From Nocardioides exalbidus (GTDB lineage Bacteria > Actinomycetota > Actinomycetes > Propionibacteriales > Nocardioidaceae), in assembly GCF_900105585.1 (NCBI RefSeq), contig NZ_FNRT01000002.1:2976001-3040000 (forward strand): a stretch of DNA of 64,000 bases, read 5' to 3'. This document shows, piece by piece, positions 47,932-58,311 of the stretch. A model generated the notes under the pieces. It made no database searches. It had not been told where the DNA came from and saw nothing but the letters and a program-made list of their open reading frames with translations. The position numbers and the translations under genes are program-made. Numbering within the stretch: position 1 is the first letter of the stretch; each line of letters opens with the position of its first letter.

Positions 47932-48609
47932 GAGGATCCCGCGCAGCTCGTCGGCCGCCTGCCGGGTCCGGACGAGGAGCACGCCCAGGCCGACGCCGTC
48001 GGCCGTGACGCACAGGGCGTGGAGGCCGTGCCCGTCCACCTGCACCGCGGCGACGACTGTGTGCGAGGTGCCCGCGGACAGCTGGATCGTGTCGAAGCCC
48101 CGGCCTGCCTCGCGGCCCGCCTGCCCGAGTGCGTGGCCGGCGGCGACGAGCGGAGCGAGCAGTCGGGCGGTGGCGGCGACGTCGTCGACGCCGTGGGTGG
48201 CCAGCGGGTCGCCCTCGACGGTGCTCAGCACCACCGAGACCTGGCCGAGGTCGCGACCGAGCAGGTCGACGACGGGGGTCCAGACGTCCTCGACGTCGAT
48301 CGTCTCCGGGGCGGCGGGCCGGGTGCCGCGCGCCGAGTCGACGGGGCCGGTGGGTCCGGTGGCCACGGGCTCAGGTCCGCGCGAGCGGACCTGGTCGCGA
48401 CGATGGTCCGAGGCCCGTCCCGCCCACGAACCGCCGGAGATGGGGACGCGGTTCGTGAGCGGTGGACGGTGGCGGGGGACAGGTGGTGCGACAGGTGCCT
48501 CGACGGGGTCGATCACGTCCAGGTCGGGCACGGCGACGAGGACGGTGCCCTCGACCTCCTCGGTGCGGCGGCGTCGCCAGCGGGGCGGGGTGACCCGTTC
48601 GGCCGACAT
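47914..48609 (-). CDS. Roadblock-like protein A with Arg-rich N-terminal motif
   Basis: A 231-residue protein of no named family. The N-terminal third is disordered and basic (PPRWRRRR). Residues 61-92 carry the motif SWAGRASDHRRDQVRSRG followed by TGPTGPVDSAR, shared almost word for word with the protein at 49121-49711. The C-terminal 120 residues resemble a roadblock/longin fold: VSVVLSTVEGDPLATHG, then SHTVVAAVQVDGHGLHAL. It starts two bases after the stop of the roadblock gene at 48612-48968, so they are co-transcribed. Function unknown; roadblock proteins usually act on small GTPases. Confidence 0.7.
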   Translation of the reverse strand: MSAERVTPPRWRRRRTEEVEGTVLVAVPDLDVIDPVEAPVAPPVPRHRPPLTNRVPISGGSWAGRASDHRRDQVRSRGPEPVATGPTGPVDSARGTRPAAPETIDVEDVWTPVVDLLGRDLGQVSVVLSTVEGDPLATHGVDDVAATARLLAPLVAAGHALGQAGREAGRGFDTIQLSAGTSHTVVAAVQVDGHGLHALCVTADGVGLGVLLVRTRQAADELRGILSAAVQ

Positions 48610-48611
48610 GG

Positions 48612-48968
48612 TCAGGCCAGGCCGGCGGCGGCGCGGTTGACGGCGCTCCGCAGCAGCGCCAGGTTGGTCTGCTGCCGGTCCGCGGCGACGTAGATGAACG
48701 AGTCCGTGCCGACCAGCTTGATGAGGTGGAGCTGCGACTCGAGGGTGAGGAGCATGTCCTCGAGCCCGGTGAGGTTCAGCAGGCGCATGGTGTTGAGCTT
48801 GGCCTTGACCAGCTCGCTGTTGTAGGCGCTGGCGACGTCGAGGTCGAAGTCGCGGGTGGCCTTCGTGGCCAGCGGCATGCCGCTCTCGAGGTCGACGATC
48901 GAGGCTCCGATGAAGCCGCTGACGCCGTCGGCGATCTGCTCCAGGACGTTGTCGTAGGTGTCCGACAC
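48612..48968 (-). CDS. Roadblock/LC7-domain protein
   Basis: A 118-residue single roadblock/LC7 domain: VSGFIGASIVDLESGMPLA near the start, KLNTMRLLNLTGLEDMLLTL in the middle and QLHLIKLVGTDSFIYVAADR as the central strands. Relatives such as MglB and conservon CvnB regulate Ras-like GTPases, but no GTPase gene is nearby. The GTG at 48968 has GAGGAG six bases upstream. Two larger roadblock-like paralogues flank it. Confidence 0.85.
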   Translation of the reverse strand: MSDTYDNVLEQIADGVSGFIGASIVDLESGMPLATKATRDFDLDVASAYNSELVKAKLNTMRLLNLTGLEDMLLTLESQLHLIKLVGTDSFIYVAADRQQTNLALLRSAVNRAAAGLA

Positions 48969-49120
48969 GGGTGTCTCCTCACGGGTTCCAGGGTGGTCCG
49001 GGGCTGTTCCAGGGGTGGTAATGCACGACGTGGCCAGGGCCTCGTGTCACCGGAACGTAACCAATTTGTGGATGTCCCGTGGATCTTTTCGGATTTCCCG
49101 GAGGAGATTTGTCCGTCGGT

Positions 49121-49711
49121 TCAGACGGCGGCCGGAGCGGGCAGCAGGAGGACGCGGAACTGGTCGGCGGTCTCCCGCGTCCAGGCCTCCAGTACCGACA
49201 TGCTGACGGAGTCCGCGGTGATCGAGAGAAGGTAGTGCTCGCGCTCGACCGGGATGGAGGCGATGACCGTCTGGGTCAGGCCGCAGGTGAGCTCGACCGT
49301 GTCCACGGACGAGTCGGGGTGCGCGGCGAAGGCGGCGTGGCGCGGGTCGTACGCCGCGTGCTCGGGCCGTGGCTCGGCGAACTTCTGGACGGTCAGCCGG
49401 GCAGCCGGGACGAGGTCGTGCCGGTCGTAGCCGTGGCTGACGACGGGGAAGCCGTCGGCGGTGCAGATCATCGCCGACGAGCGGGAGGGCAGGGTGCCCA
49501 GCACGCCGACCAGCGTCTGCCACAGCTCGCCGACCTGGCCGTCGAAGGCGGGCGCCCCGACGACGCGACGCTCGGACTCGACCGGGCCGGTGGGCGACGT
49601 CGGCACGGCCTGGGGTCCGCGGCTGCGAACCTGTGCGCGACGGAAGTCGGACGCGCGGCCCGACCAGGAGGGCGTGGCCGCCCATCGGTGGGAGATCCGT
49701 TCTGTCGTCAC
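49121..49711 (-). CDS. Roadblock-like protein B with Arg-rich N-terminal motif
   Basis: A 196-residue paralogue of the protein at 47914-48609. It starts MTTERISHRW (MSAERVTPPRW in the paralogue), then SWSGRASDFRRAQVRSRG and TSPTGPVESER (residues 15-48). The C-terminal part has the same roadblock-like outline: SSAMICTADGFPVVSHG, TQTVIASIPVEREHYLLSI, then a final helix. AAGGA lies nine bases before the GTG. The 152 bases to the roadblock gene hold no gene. No function is known to me. Confidence 0.7.
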   Translation of the reverse strand: MTTERISHRWAATPSWSGRASDFRRAQVRSRGPQAVPTSPTGPVESERRVVGAPAFDGQVGELWQTLVGVLGTLPSRSSAMICTADGFPVVSHGYDRHDLVPAARLTVQKFAEPRPEHAAYDPRHAAFAAHPDSSVDTVELTCGLTQTVIASIPVEREHYLLSITADSVSMSVLEAWTRETADQFRVLLLPAPAAV

Positions 49712-49891
49712 GAGTGTGCTTCCTTCCGCGTGGAAGCGACGGAGCCCGAGGCGGCGCGCGTGCTGTTTGTGGAGGTCCTGTTGCCGTACGTAGGAGCAAC
49801 GTAGACGGAAGCCAGCGGTTACGGCCCGATTCCCACGCGGTCTGGACCAGAACCCCCCAGAAGGACTAGCCCCGACCGGGACAGCGCCCCG

Positions 49892-49909
49892 TTTGCACGC
49901 GAGTGCAAA
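49892..49909. promoter_or_regulatory. TetR operator, copy 1
   Basis: TTTGCAC-GCGA-GTGCAAA, a perfect seven-base inverted repeat with four-base spacer, covering the -35 region of the tetR promoter. Confidence 0.75.
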
Positions 49910-49927
49910 GTTGCACTACAGTGCAAA
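49910..49927. promoter_or_regulatory. TetR operator, copy 2
   Basis: GTTGCAC-TACA-GTGCAAA, directly abutting copy 1 and containing the TACAGT -10 (49917-49922), which lies seven bases before the ATG at 49930. Together the two copies would shut the leaderless promoter. Confidence 0.75.
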
Positions 49928-49929
49928 AC

Positions 49930-50583
49930 ATGGTCGAGAACAGCCGTGAGCAGCGCAAGAGCCAGACCCGGGAGGCCCTCTCCCAGGCCGCCATCGAGAT
50001 CCTCGCGACCGAGGGCATCGACGCCCTCACCGCCGAGCGGATCGCCGACGCGGCCGGCGTCTCGCGGCGCACCCTGTTCAACTACTTCCCTCGCGTCGAG
50101 GACGTCCTCACCGCCACCATCGAGGCGGTCACCACCGAGACGCTCGACGCGATCGCGGCCCGGCCCGAGGGCGAGTCGCTGCGGGTGTCCGCGCTCACGG
50201 TGCTCGAGGGACTCATCGACTCCCCGGCCTTCGCGCAGGCGCGGGTGCTGGAGCGGGCCGCGGTCCACTCCACCGCTGCCCGCCGCCTCGTCCTCGAGTT
50301 CGACGACCGCCAGCGCCAGGCCCTCGAGGAGGGGCTGCGCCGACGACTGGGCCCCGACATCGACCCGATCTACGCGACCAGCCTGGCCGCGGCCGCGTTC
50401 GGCGTCCTCTGCTCGGTCACCCGGCTCGCCGTCGAGGCGGCCGGCGACGACGACGTACGCGCTGCGGAGCTGCACCGGGCCTGGACCCGCCAGGGGTTCG
50501 AGCACCTCTTCGCCGGCTTCGACGAGGCCGCCGCCCGTCCCACCTCCACCCCGTCCACGCCCGCTTCTCGCAGGGATTCCTGA
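49930..50583 (+). CDS. TetR-family regulator of the MMPL transporter
   Basis: A 217-residue repressor: N-terminal HTH (about 10-55, ALTAERIADAAGVSRRTLFNYF) and a helical ligand-binding domain. The ATG at 49930 is set by the -10 TACAGT seven bases upstream; no ribosome binding site is present, so the mRNA is leaderless. Two operator-like inverted repeats overlap the promoter. The MMPL gene starts two bases after the stop, so regulator and exporter form one unit that is probably self-repressed until a lipid-like or toxic ligand appears. Confidence 0.9.
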   Translation: MVENSREQRKSQTREALSQAAIEILATEGIDALTAERIADAAGVSRRTLFNYFPRVEDVLTATIEAVTTETLDAIAARPEGESLRVSALTVLEGLIDSPAFAQARVLERAAVHSTAARRLVLEFDDRQRQALEEGLRRRLGPDIDPIYATSLAAAAFGVLCSVTRLAVEAAGDDDVRAAELHRAWTRQGFEHLFAGFDEAAARPTSTPSTPASRRDS

Positions 50584-50584
50584 C

Positions 50585-53167
50585 ATGGCTTCGCTGCTCC
50601 ACCGCCTCGGCGCCCTCTCCGCCCGGCGTCCCTTCGCCGTCCTCCTCGCCTGGGTCTTCCTGCTGGCCGCTGCCGCGGGCGGGATGGCCACGCTGTCCCG
50701 GCCCCTGAGCAACGAGTTCGAGATCCCGCACAGCGAGTTCGGCCGGGTCCTCGACGAGCTCGGCCAGGAGATCCCGCAGGTCGCGGGCGGCACCGGCACC
50801 GTCGTCGTGCACAGCGCCGACGGGTTCACGGCCGACCAGCGCAGGGCGCTCCGCGCGACCATGGCCGACTGGGAGGCACTGCCGCACGTGACGGCCGTGC
50901 TCGACCCGTTCGAGCTGCAGGACCAGCTCGACTCCTCCGGCGACCAGCTCGCGCAGGGCCTGGCGAAGCTGACGAAGGGCCAGAAGCAGCACGACGAGGG
51001 GCGCGCGCAGCTGATCGGCCTGCAGAACTGGCTCGCCGACCACCCGGACCAGGCCACGCCCTCCCTCGAGCAGCAGCTCGCCGACGGCAAGGACCGGCTC
51101 GCGGACGCGGAGCAGGAGCTCGACAGCGGCTGGACGACCTACCACGCCGGCAAGGCGCTCAGCGATGCCGGCGCCGGCGTCTCGTTCGTGAGCAAGGACG
51201 GCACGACCGCGCTCGTCCAGGTCCGCTTCGACGCCCAGACCCAGCAGCTCGACCCGGCCGTGCTCGAGCGCGTCCCCGAGACCGGTGCCGCCCTCGCCGA
51301 CGCGGGGATCCAGGCCGACTACGGCCAGGAGATGACGGCCAGCCGCGAGGTCGGCGGACCGGGCGAGGTGATCGGCGTCGCCGTGGCCGGCGTCGTCCTG
51401 CTGGTGATGCTCGGCTCGCTCGTGCTGGCCGGGCTCCCGCTGCTGATCGCCCTGGTCGGAGTGGGCGTGAGCCTCACCCTGGGGATCGCGGCCACGCACT
51501 GGATCTCGCTGCAGTCGATGGCGCCGGTGCTCGGGATGATGCTCGGGCTCGCGGTCGGCATCGACTACGCGCTGTTCATCGTCAACCGGCACCGCCACCA
51601 GCTCGCCGACCTGGTCGAGGAGTCGGGCACCCCGCCCGACAGGGCCGGGATCCGGGCGAGCATCGCGCTGGCCACCGGCACCGCCGGCTCGGCCGTCGTC
51701 GTGGCCGGCACCACCGTCGTGATCGCCCTCGCCGCCCTCGCCGTGTCGGGCATCCCGACGCTCCTCCAGATGGGCATGCTGGCGGCCTTCACGGTGGCCG
51801 TGACGGTGCTCGTTGCGCTCACGCTGACCCCCGCCCTGCTCAGCCTGGCGGGCCGCCGGGCGATCCCGCGCCGACGTCGTACGACGCGGACCGGCCGCTC
51901 CCGCGACGGCTGGCCGCAGCGCTGGGTCGGCCTCGTCACCCGCCGCCCCCGGGCCGCGACCGCGCTGGTCGCGCTCGTGATGCTGGTGCTCGCCGTGCCG
52001 GCGCTGTCCATGCGCCTCGGCCTGCCCGACGGCTCGTCGGAGCCGCAGGACTCCACCGCCTACCGGGCCTACGAGCGCGTCGCCGACCACTTCGGCGCCG
52101 GTGCCAACGGCCCGCTCCTGCTCGCCGCGGACTACGACGCACCGGTCGCCGAGGCCGACGTCGTGGCCGAGGAGGCGAAGGTGGCCAAGGCCGTGCTCGC
52201 CGTCGACGACCGCGTGTCGGTGCTGCCCATCGGCACCAGCGACGACCGCCGGACGATCGCCTTCCAGGTCGTGCCGGTCGACGGGCCGTCGGCGGAGTCG
52301 ACGGTCGAGCTGGTCCAGGGCCTGCGCCGCCTCGCCGCCGGTGACGAGCCCGTCCACCAGACCTCGTCGTGGCTCGGGCTGGAGGACGTCGTCGGGGACG
52401 CCAACCCGACCGGTGAGCAGCTCCTCGGCGACGACGTGCAGCTCGGCCTCACAGGTGCGACGGTCGCCAACATCGAGGTCTCGGAGCGGCTCGCCTCGGC
52501 GCTGCCGCTCTACCTCACGATGGTCATCGGCCTGTCCCTGGTGCTGCTGACGATCGTCTTCCGCTCGATCCTCGTGCCGCTCGTCGCCACGGCGGGGTTC
52601 CTGCTGTCGGTCGCCGCCAGCTTCGGCGCGATCGTCGCGGTCTACCAGTGGGGCTGGCTGGGCTCGCTCTTCGACGTCCACGACCCGTCCGCCGTCTTCA
52701 GCTTCATGCCGACCCTGCTGATCGGCATCCTGTTCGGGCTCGCGATGGACTACCAGATGTTCCTGGTCTCGGGGATGCACGAGGCGCACGTCCACGGCAG
52801 GGACGCCCGTACGGCGGTGCGGGTCGGCTTCGCCTCGGGCGCCCGCGTCGTCGCGGCCGCCGCGCTGATCATGGTGTCGGTCTTCTCCGGCTTCATCTGG
52901 GCGGAGATGACGATGGCCCGATCGATCGGCTTCGGGCTCGCGGTGGGCGTGCTGCTCGACGCGTTCCTGGTCCGGATGACGTTCACGCCGGCCGTGCTCT
53001 CGATGCTCGGCGACAAGGCGTGGTGGCTGCCGCGCTGGCTCGACCGCCTGCTGCCCAACCTCGACGTCGAGGGTGCGGCGCTCGCGCAGCGCCTGGAGCG
53101 CGAGCGGGTCGAGGCCGCGCAGGCGGCAGCCGAGGACACCGAGCGCGAGCTGGAGCCCGTCGGCTGA
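50585..53167 (+). CDS. MMPL/RND-family membrane transporter
   Basis: An 860-residue RND-superfamily exporter with two halves, each a large extracytoplasmic loop and about six membrane helices. The proton-relay Asp-Tyr pairs are in GIDYALF (near residue 327) and AMDYQMF (near 722), as in MmpL3-type proteins. The first loop has a coiled-coil stretch (LEQQLADGKDRLADAEQEL). It follows a TetR gene by one base. Likely substrates are lipids or hydrophobic drugs; the sequence does not show which. Confidence 0.92.
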   Translation: MASLLHRLGALSARRPFAVLLAWVFLLAAAAGGMATLSRPLSNEFEIPHSEFGRVLDELGQEIPQVAGGTGTVVVHSADGFTADQRRALRATMADWEALPHVTAVLDPFELQDQLDSSGDQLAQGLAKLTKGQKQHDEGRAQLIGLQNWLADHPDQATPSLEQQLADGKDRLADAEQELDSGWTTYHAGKALSDAGAGVSFVSKDGTTALVQVRFDAQTQQLDPAVLERVPETGAALADAGIQADYGQEMTASREVGGPGEVIGVAVAGVVLLVMLGSLVLAGLPLLIALVGVGVSLTLGIAATHWISLQSMAPVLGMMLGLAVGIDYALFIVNRHRHQLADLVEESGTPPDRAGIRASIALATGTAGSAVVVAGTTVVIALAALAVSGIPTLLQMGMLAAFTVAVTVLVALTLTPALLSLAGRRAIPRRRRTTRTGRSRDGWPQRWVGLVTRRPRAATALVALVMLVLAVPALSMRLGLPDGSSEPQDSTAYRAYERVADHFGAGANGPLLLAADYDAPVAEADVVAEEAKVAKAVLAVDDRVSVLPIGTSDDRRTIAFQVVPVDGPSAESTVELVQGLRRLAAGDEPVHQTSSWLGLEDVVGDANPTGEQLLGDDVQLGLTGATVANIEVSERLASALPLYLTMVIGLSLVLLTIVFRSILVPLVATAGFLLSVAASFGAIVAVYQWGWLGSLFDVHDPSAVFSFMPTLLIGILFGLAMDYQMFLVSGMHEAHVHGRDARTAVRVGFASGARVVAAAALIMVSVFSGFIWAEMTMARSIGFGLAVGVLLDAFLVRMTFTPAVLSMLGDKAWWLPRWLDRLLPNLDVEGAALAQRLERERVEAAQAAAEDTERELEPVG

Positions 53168-53180
53168 GGTCGGACCCGGG

Positions 53181-53915
53181 TCAGCTCAGGCGCAGCGTCT
53201 GGCCGGTGATCCGCGAGGCGGAGCTGCTGGCGAGGAAGAGGACGGCGTCGGTGACCGCGTCGGTGGTGCGCTGCTGGGCGGTCCGGACCAGGGTCCCACC
53301 CGCGGCCCGGCTGCCGCCGGTGGGAGCGGTGGAGCGGCCGTACTGTCGGGGGACCGGCGGGCGCCGCGGGGGAGCGACGGAGTTGACCCGCACGCCCAGC
53401 CCCGCCCAGTTGTCACCGGCCCGGATGGTGGAGTCGACGAGCTCGGCGTGCGCCGCCTCGGGGGTCGAGGAGAGCTCGAACCAGCGTCGTACGGACCCGG
53501 TGTTGACCACGCAGCCACCCCCGAGCGCCGGGCTCTGGCCGAGCTTGAGCCGCAGTCGCGTGGTGAGGAACGTCGGCCCGAGCAGTCCCGAGCGAGCCGC
53601 ACCGGAGAGGAAGGCGCGCTCGTCGTCGGAGATGCCGTAGGGGAGGGTGCAGCCGGCCGCGAGGACGAGCACGTCGATCTGGTCGACCATCCCCACGAGG
53701 TGGTCCATCGACTCCTGGCGGGCGAGGTTGACCGACTCGTAGTCGAAGGCCGAGAGGTCGATGTCGTAGAGGGAGCGCAGCATCATCGTGCCGGTCACCG
53801 TCACCGAGGCGCCGGAGGCGGCGAAGGACGAGGCGATCGAGTGGCCCTCACCGCGCGTCCCGCCGATCACCAGGACCTGGTAGCCGGTGAAGTCGTACGA
53901 CCCCGAAGTCGTCAT
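53181..53915 (-). CDS. SDR-family protein lacking the catalytic Tyr/Lys
   Basis: A 244-residue Rossmann-fold protein. The N-terminal dinucleotide loop is GGTRGEGHSIA, and AAGC replaces the usual NNAG. The catalytic region reads VVNTGSVRRWFELSSTPEAA: the serine region is present but the YxxxK pair is missing. The C-terminus DAVLFLASSSASRITGQTLR is normal. It may be a binding or regulatory protein rather than an oxidoreductase. The ATG at 53915 is chosen because the Rossmann motif then lies at residue 15; GAGGGG lies ten bases upstream. It is convergent with the MMPL gene. Confidence 0.75.
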   Translation of the reverse strand: MTTSGSYDFTGYQVLVIGGTRGEGHSIASSFAASGASVTVTGTMMLRSLYDIDLSAFDYESVNLARQESMDHLVGMVDQIDVLVLAAGCTLPYGISDDERAFLSGAARSGLLGPTFLTTRLRLKLGQSPALGGGCVVNTGSVRRWFELSSTPEAAHAELVDSTIRAGDNWAGLGVRVNSVAPPRRPPVPRQYGRSTAPTGGSRAAGGTLVRTAQQRTTDAVTDAVLFLASSSASRITGQTLRLS

Positions 53916-53953
53916 GCTGAGACGTCCCCTCCCGCTCTGGCTCAGCGAACTTT

Positions 53954-53967
53954 CTACCACGCGGTAG
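53954..53967. promoter_or_regulatory. Inverted repeat upstream of SDR gene
   Basis: CTACC-ACGC-GGTAG, a perfect five-base inverted repeat, 39 bases before the SDR start. It may be an operator. Confidence 0.35.
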
Positions 53968-54017
53968 GGGAACGTTGACAGGCCCGGCCGTGCTCAGTTC
54001 GGACACAAGTCGACGGC

Positions 54018-54605
54018 TCAGACGACCTCCTCCTCGGCCAGCACCTCCTCCTCGCGGAGCGGGTCCGCGAGGCCGGGTCGGCCGGTCCGGACGGCGGCGA
54101 AGGTCCAGAGCTTGTTGAGCACGAACGAGAGCGGCGTGATGAGCCCGATCACGATCAGCTGGGACCAGTAGAGGCGGTTGCGCAGGCCCGAGGAGTCGTC
54201 GAACACGCTCGTCGGCAGGCTCACCGGCGAGTGCGGGTGCATGAGCAGCGTGAGCATCGCCAGGCCGATCGCCTGCCCGCCCAGGCCGACCACGAGGAAC
54301 GGCCAGTACTCCTTCCACCAGGCGGACGCGCGGCTGCTCTGGAAGGTCCAGGTGCGGTTGAGCTGGAAGTTCGACAGGTTGGCGACGAGGAACGCGATGG
54401 TCGAGTAGACGTGGTACCAGCGCAGGTTGAAGTCGGAGGTGCCGAGCCCGACGACCGCGTCGTCGAAGTGCGGGCCGAGCTTGCGCAGCAGGATCAGCGT
54501 GATCATGTTGACCACGACCCCCGAGACACCCACCACGCCGAAGCGGATCAGCAGCGTCAGGTTGCGCCGGTGGCGGGCGAGGAGCGCGCTTCCCCGAGAT
54601 GGCAT
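54018..54605 (-). CDS. GtrA-family membrane protein
   Basis: A 195-residue protein with four membrane helices of the GtrA type: LIRFGVVGVSGVVVNMITL at the start, ANLSNFQLNRTWTF in the middle, ending FVLNKLWTFA. GtrA proteins help flip polyprenyl-linked sugars for cell-surface glycans. The last 20 residues are strongly acidic (REEEVLAEEEVV). TAGCCT lies seven bases before the ATG, so the mRNA is probably leaderless. Confidence 0.88.
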   Translation of the reverse strand: MPSRGSALLARHRRNLTLLIRFGVVGVSGVVVNMITLILLRKLGPHFDDAVVGLGTSDFNLRWYHVYSTIAFLVANLSNFQLNRTWTFQSSRASAWWKEYWPFLVVGLGGQAIGLAMLTLLMHPHSPVSLPTSVFDDSSGLRNRLYWSQLIVIGLITPLSFVLNKLWTFAAVRTGRPGLADPLREEEVLAEEEVV

Positions 54606-54612
54606 GTCGACG

Positions 54613-54618
54613 AGGCTA
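54613..54618 (-). promoter_or_regulatory. -10 element of leaderless gtrA-like gene
   Basis: TAGCCT on the minus strand, seven bases before the ATG at 54605. Confidence 0.55.
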
Positions 54619-54651
54619 CCGACCCGGGCTCGCGCGCGCGGCGGTTCTCCC

Positions 54652-54657
54652 TAGGAT
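54652..54657 (+). promoter_or_regulatory. -10 element of leaderless thioredoxin-fold/TPR gene
   Basis: TAGGAT, six bases before the ATG at 54664. Confidence 0.55.
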
Positions 54658-54663
54658 TGAGCC

Positions 54664-55605
54664 ATGACGCAGCAGCCGTTCAGCCGCCCAGGTGCCATCG
54701 ACCTCTCCGGGCTCGGCAAGCCCGCCCCACAGGCGGGTGCTCCCGCCGGCGCCCCGTCCCCTGCTCCGGCCGGTGGCGGGTCGTCGTACAGCGTCGTGGT
54801 GGACGAGCAGAACTTCCAGGGCCTGCTGGAGCAGTCGATGACCGCCCCGGTGCTGCTCGCGTTCTACTCGCGGTCGCGGATGCCGGAGAGCGGCCAGCTC
54901 GCCGACGACCTCGTCACCGTGGTGGGCGAGCACGACGGCCGCTACCTGCTCGGCCTCGTCGACATCGACGCCGTGCCGCAGATCGCCCAGGCGATGCAGA
55001 TCCCCTCGATCCCGCTCGTCGTCGCGGTCGTCGACGGCCGTCCCACGCCGCTGCTGCAGGACGCGCTGCCGATCGACGAGCTGCGCACCGCCCTCACCCA
55101 GGTCGCTCAGCAGCTCACCGCGGGCGGCGTCACCGGTCGGCACCAGCCCCGCTCCCACGCGGCCCCGGCGGCCGAGGGCGAGGAGGAGGTCGTCGACCCG
55201 CGCTACGCCCCGGCCCAGGACGCGCTGGCCGCGGGCGACATCGACGGCGCCGTCGCGGAGTACCAGAAGCTCGTCGACTCGAACCCGGCCGACGTCGAGG
55301 CCGCGGGCGGCCTCGCCATCGCCAAGGTCATGCAGCGCACGCAGGGTGTCGACCTCGCTGCTGCGCGTGCGGCGGCGGCCGACCACCCCGACGACATCGA
55401 CGCCCAGACCATGGTCGCCGACCTCGACATGCTCGGCGGGCACGTCGAGGACGCCTTCACCCGCCTGGTCAACCTGGTCGCGCGCACGGCCGACAAGGAC
55501 CGCGAGAAGGCACGCGACCACCTGCTGGCCCTCTTCGCCGCGGTCGGCAACGACGACCCGCGCGTGCTCGCGGGTCGTCGCAACCTGGCCTCGGCGCTGT
55601 TCTGA
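54664..55605 (+). CDS. Thioredoxin-fold/TPR protein (CnoX/YbbN-like), no CxxC
   Basis: A 313-residue protein: a proline/alanine-rich N-terminus (1-40), a thioredoxin-fold domain (about 45-155) and a TPR region (about 175-313, with AGDIDGAVAEYQKLVDSNP). Where thioredoxin has WCGPC it has FYSRSRMPES, so it has no redox cysteines. This agrees with the CnoX/YbbN co-chaperone family, in which many members lack them. It probably holds unfolding proteins or hands them to chaperonins. Confidence 0.87.
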   Translation: MTQQPFSRPGAIDLSGLGKPAPQAGAPAGAPSPAPAGGGSSYSVVVDEQNFQGLLEQSMTAPVLLAFYSRSRMPESGQLADDLVTVVGEHDGRYLLGLVDIDAVPQIAQAMQIPSIPLVVAVVDGRPTPLLQDALPIDELRTALTQVAQQLTAGGVTGRHQPRSHAAPAAEGEEEVVDPRYAPAQDALAAGDIDGAVAEYQKLVDSNPADVEAAGGLAIAKVMQRTQGVDLAAARAAAADHPDDIDAQTMVADLDMLGGHVEDAFTRLVNLVARTADKDREKARDHLLALFAAVGNDDPRVLAGRRNLASALF

Positions 55606-55624
55606 GCCGTGACGTGCTCGGGAG

Positions 55625-58297
<2,673 letters not shown>

Positions 58298-58311
58298 GGG
58301 GGCATCCTGCC

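Noticed and set aside
49946..50584. Upstream extension of the MMPL gene across tetR
   Set aside because: The frame over tetR gives only S/R/P-rich shadow sequence; the MMPL family N-terminus begins at the ATG at 50585.
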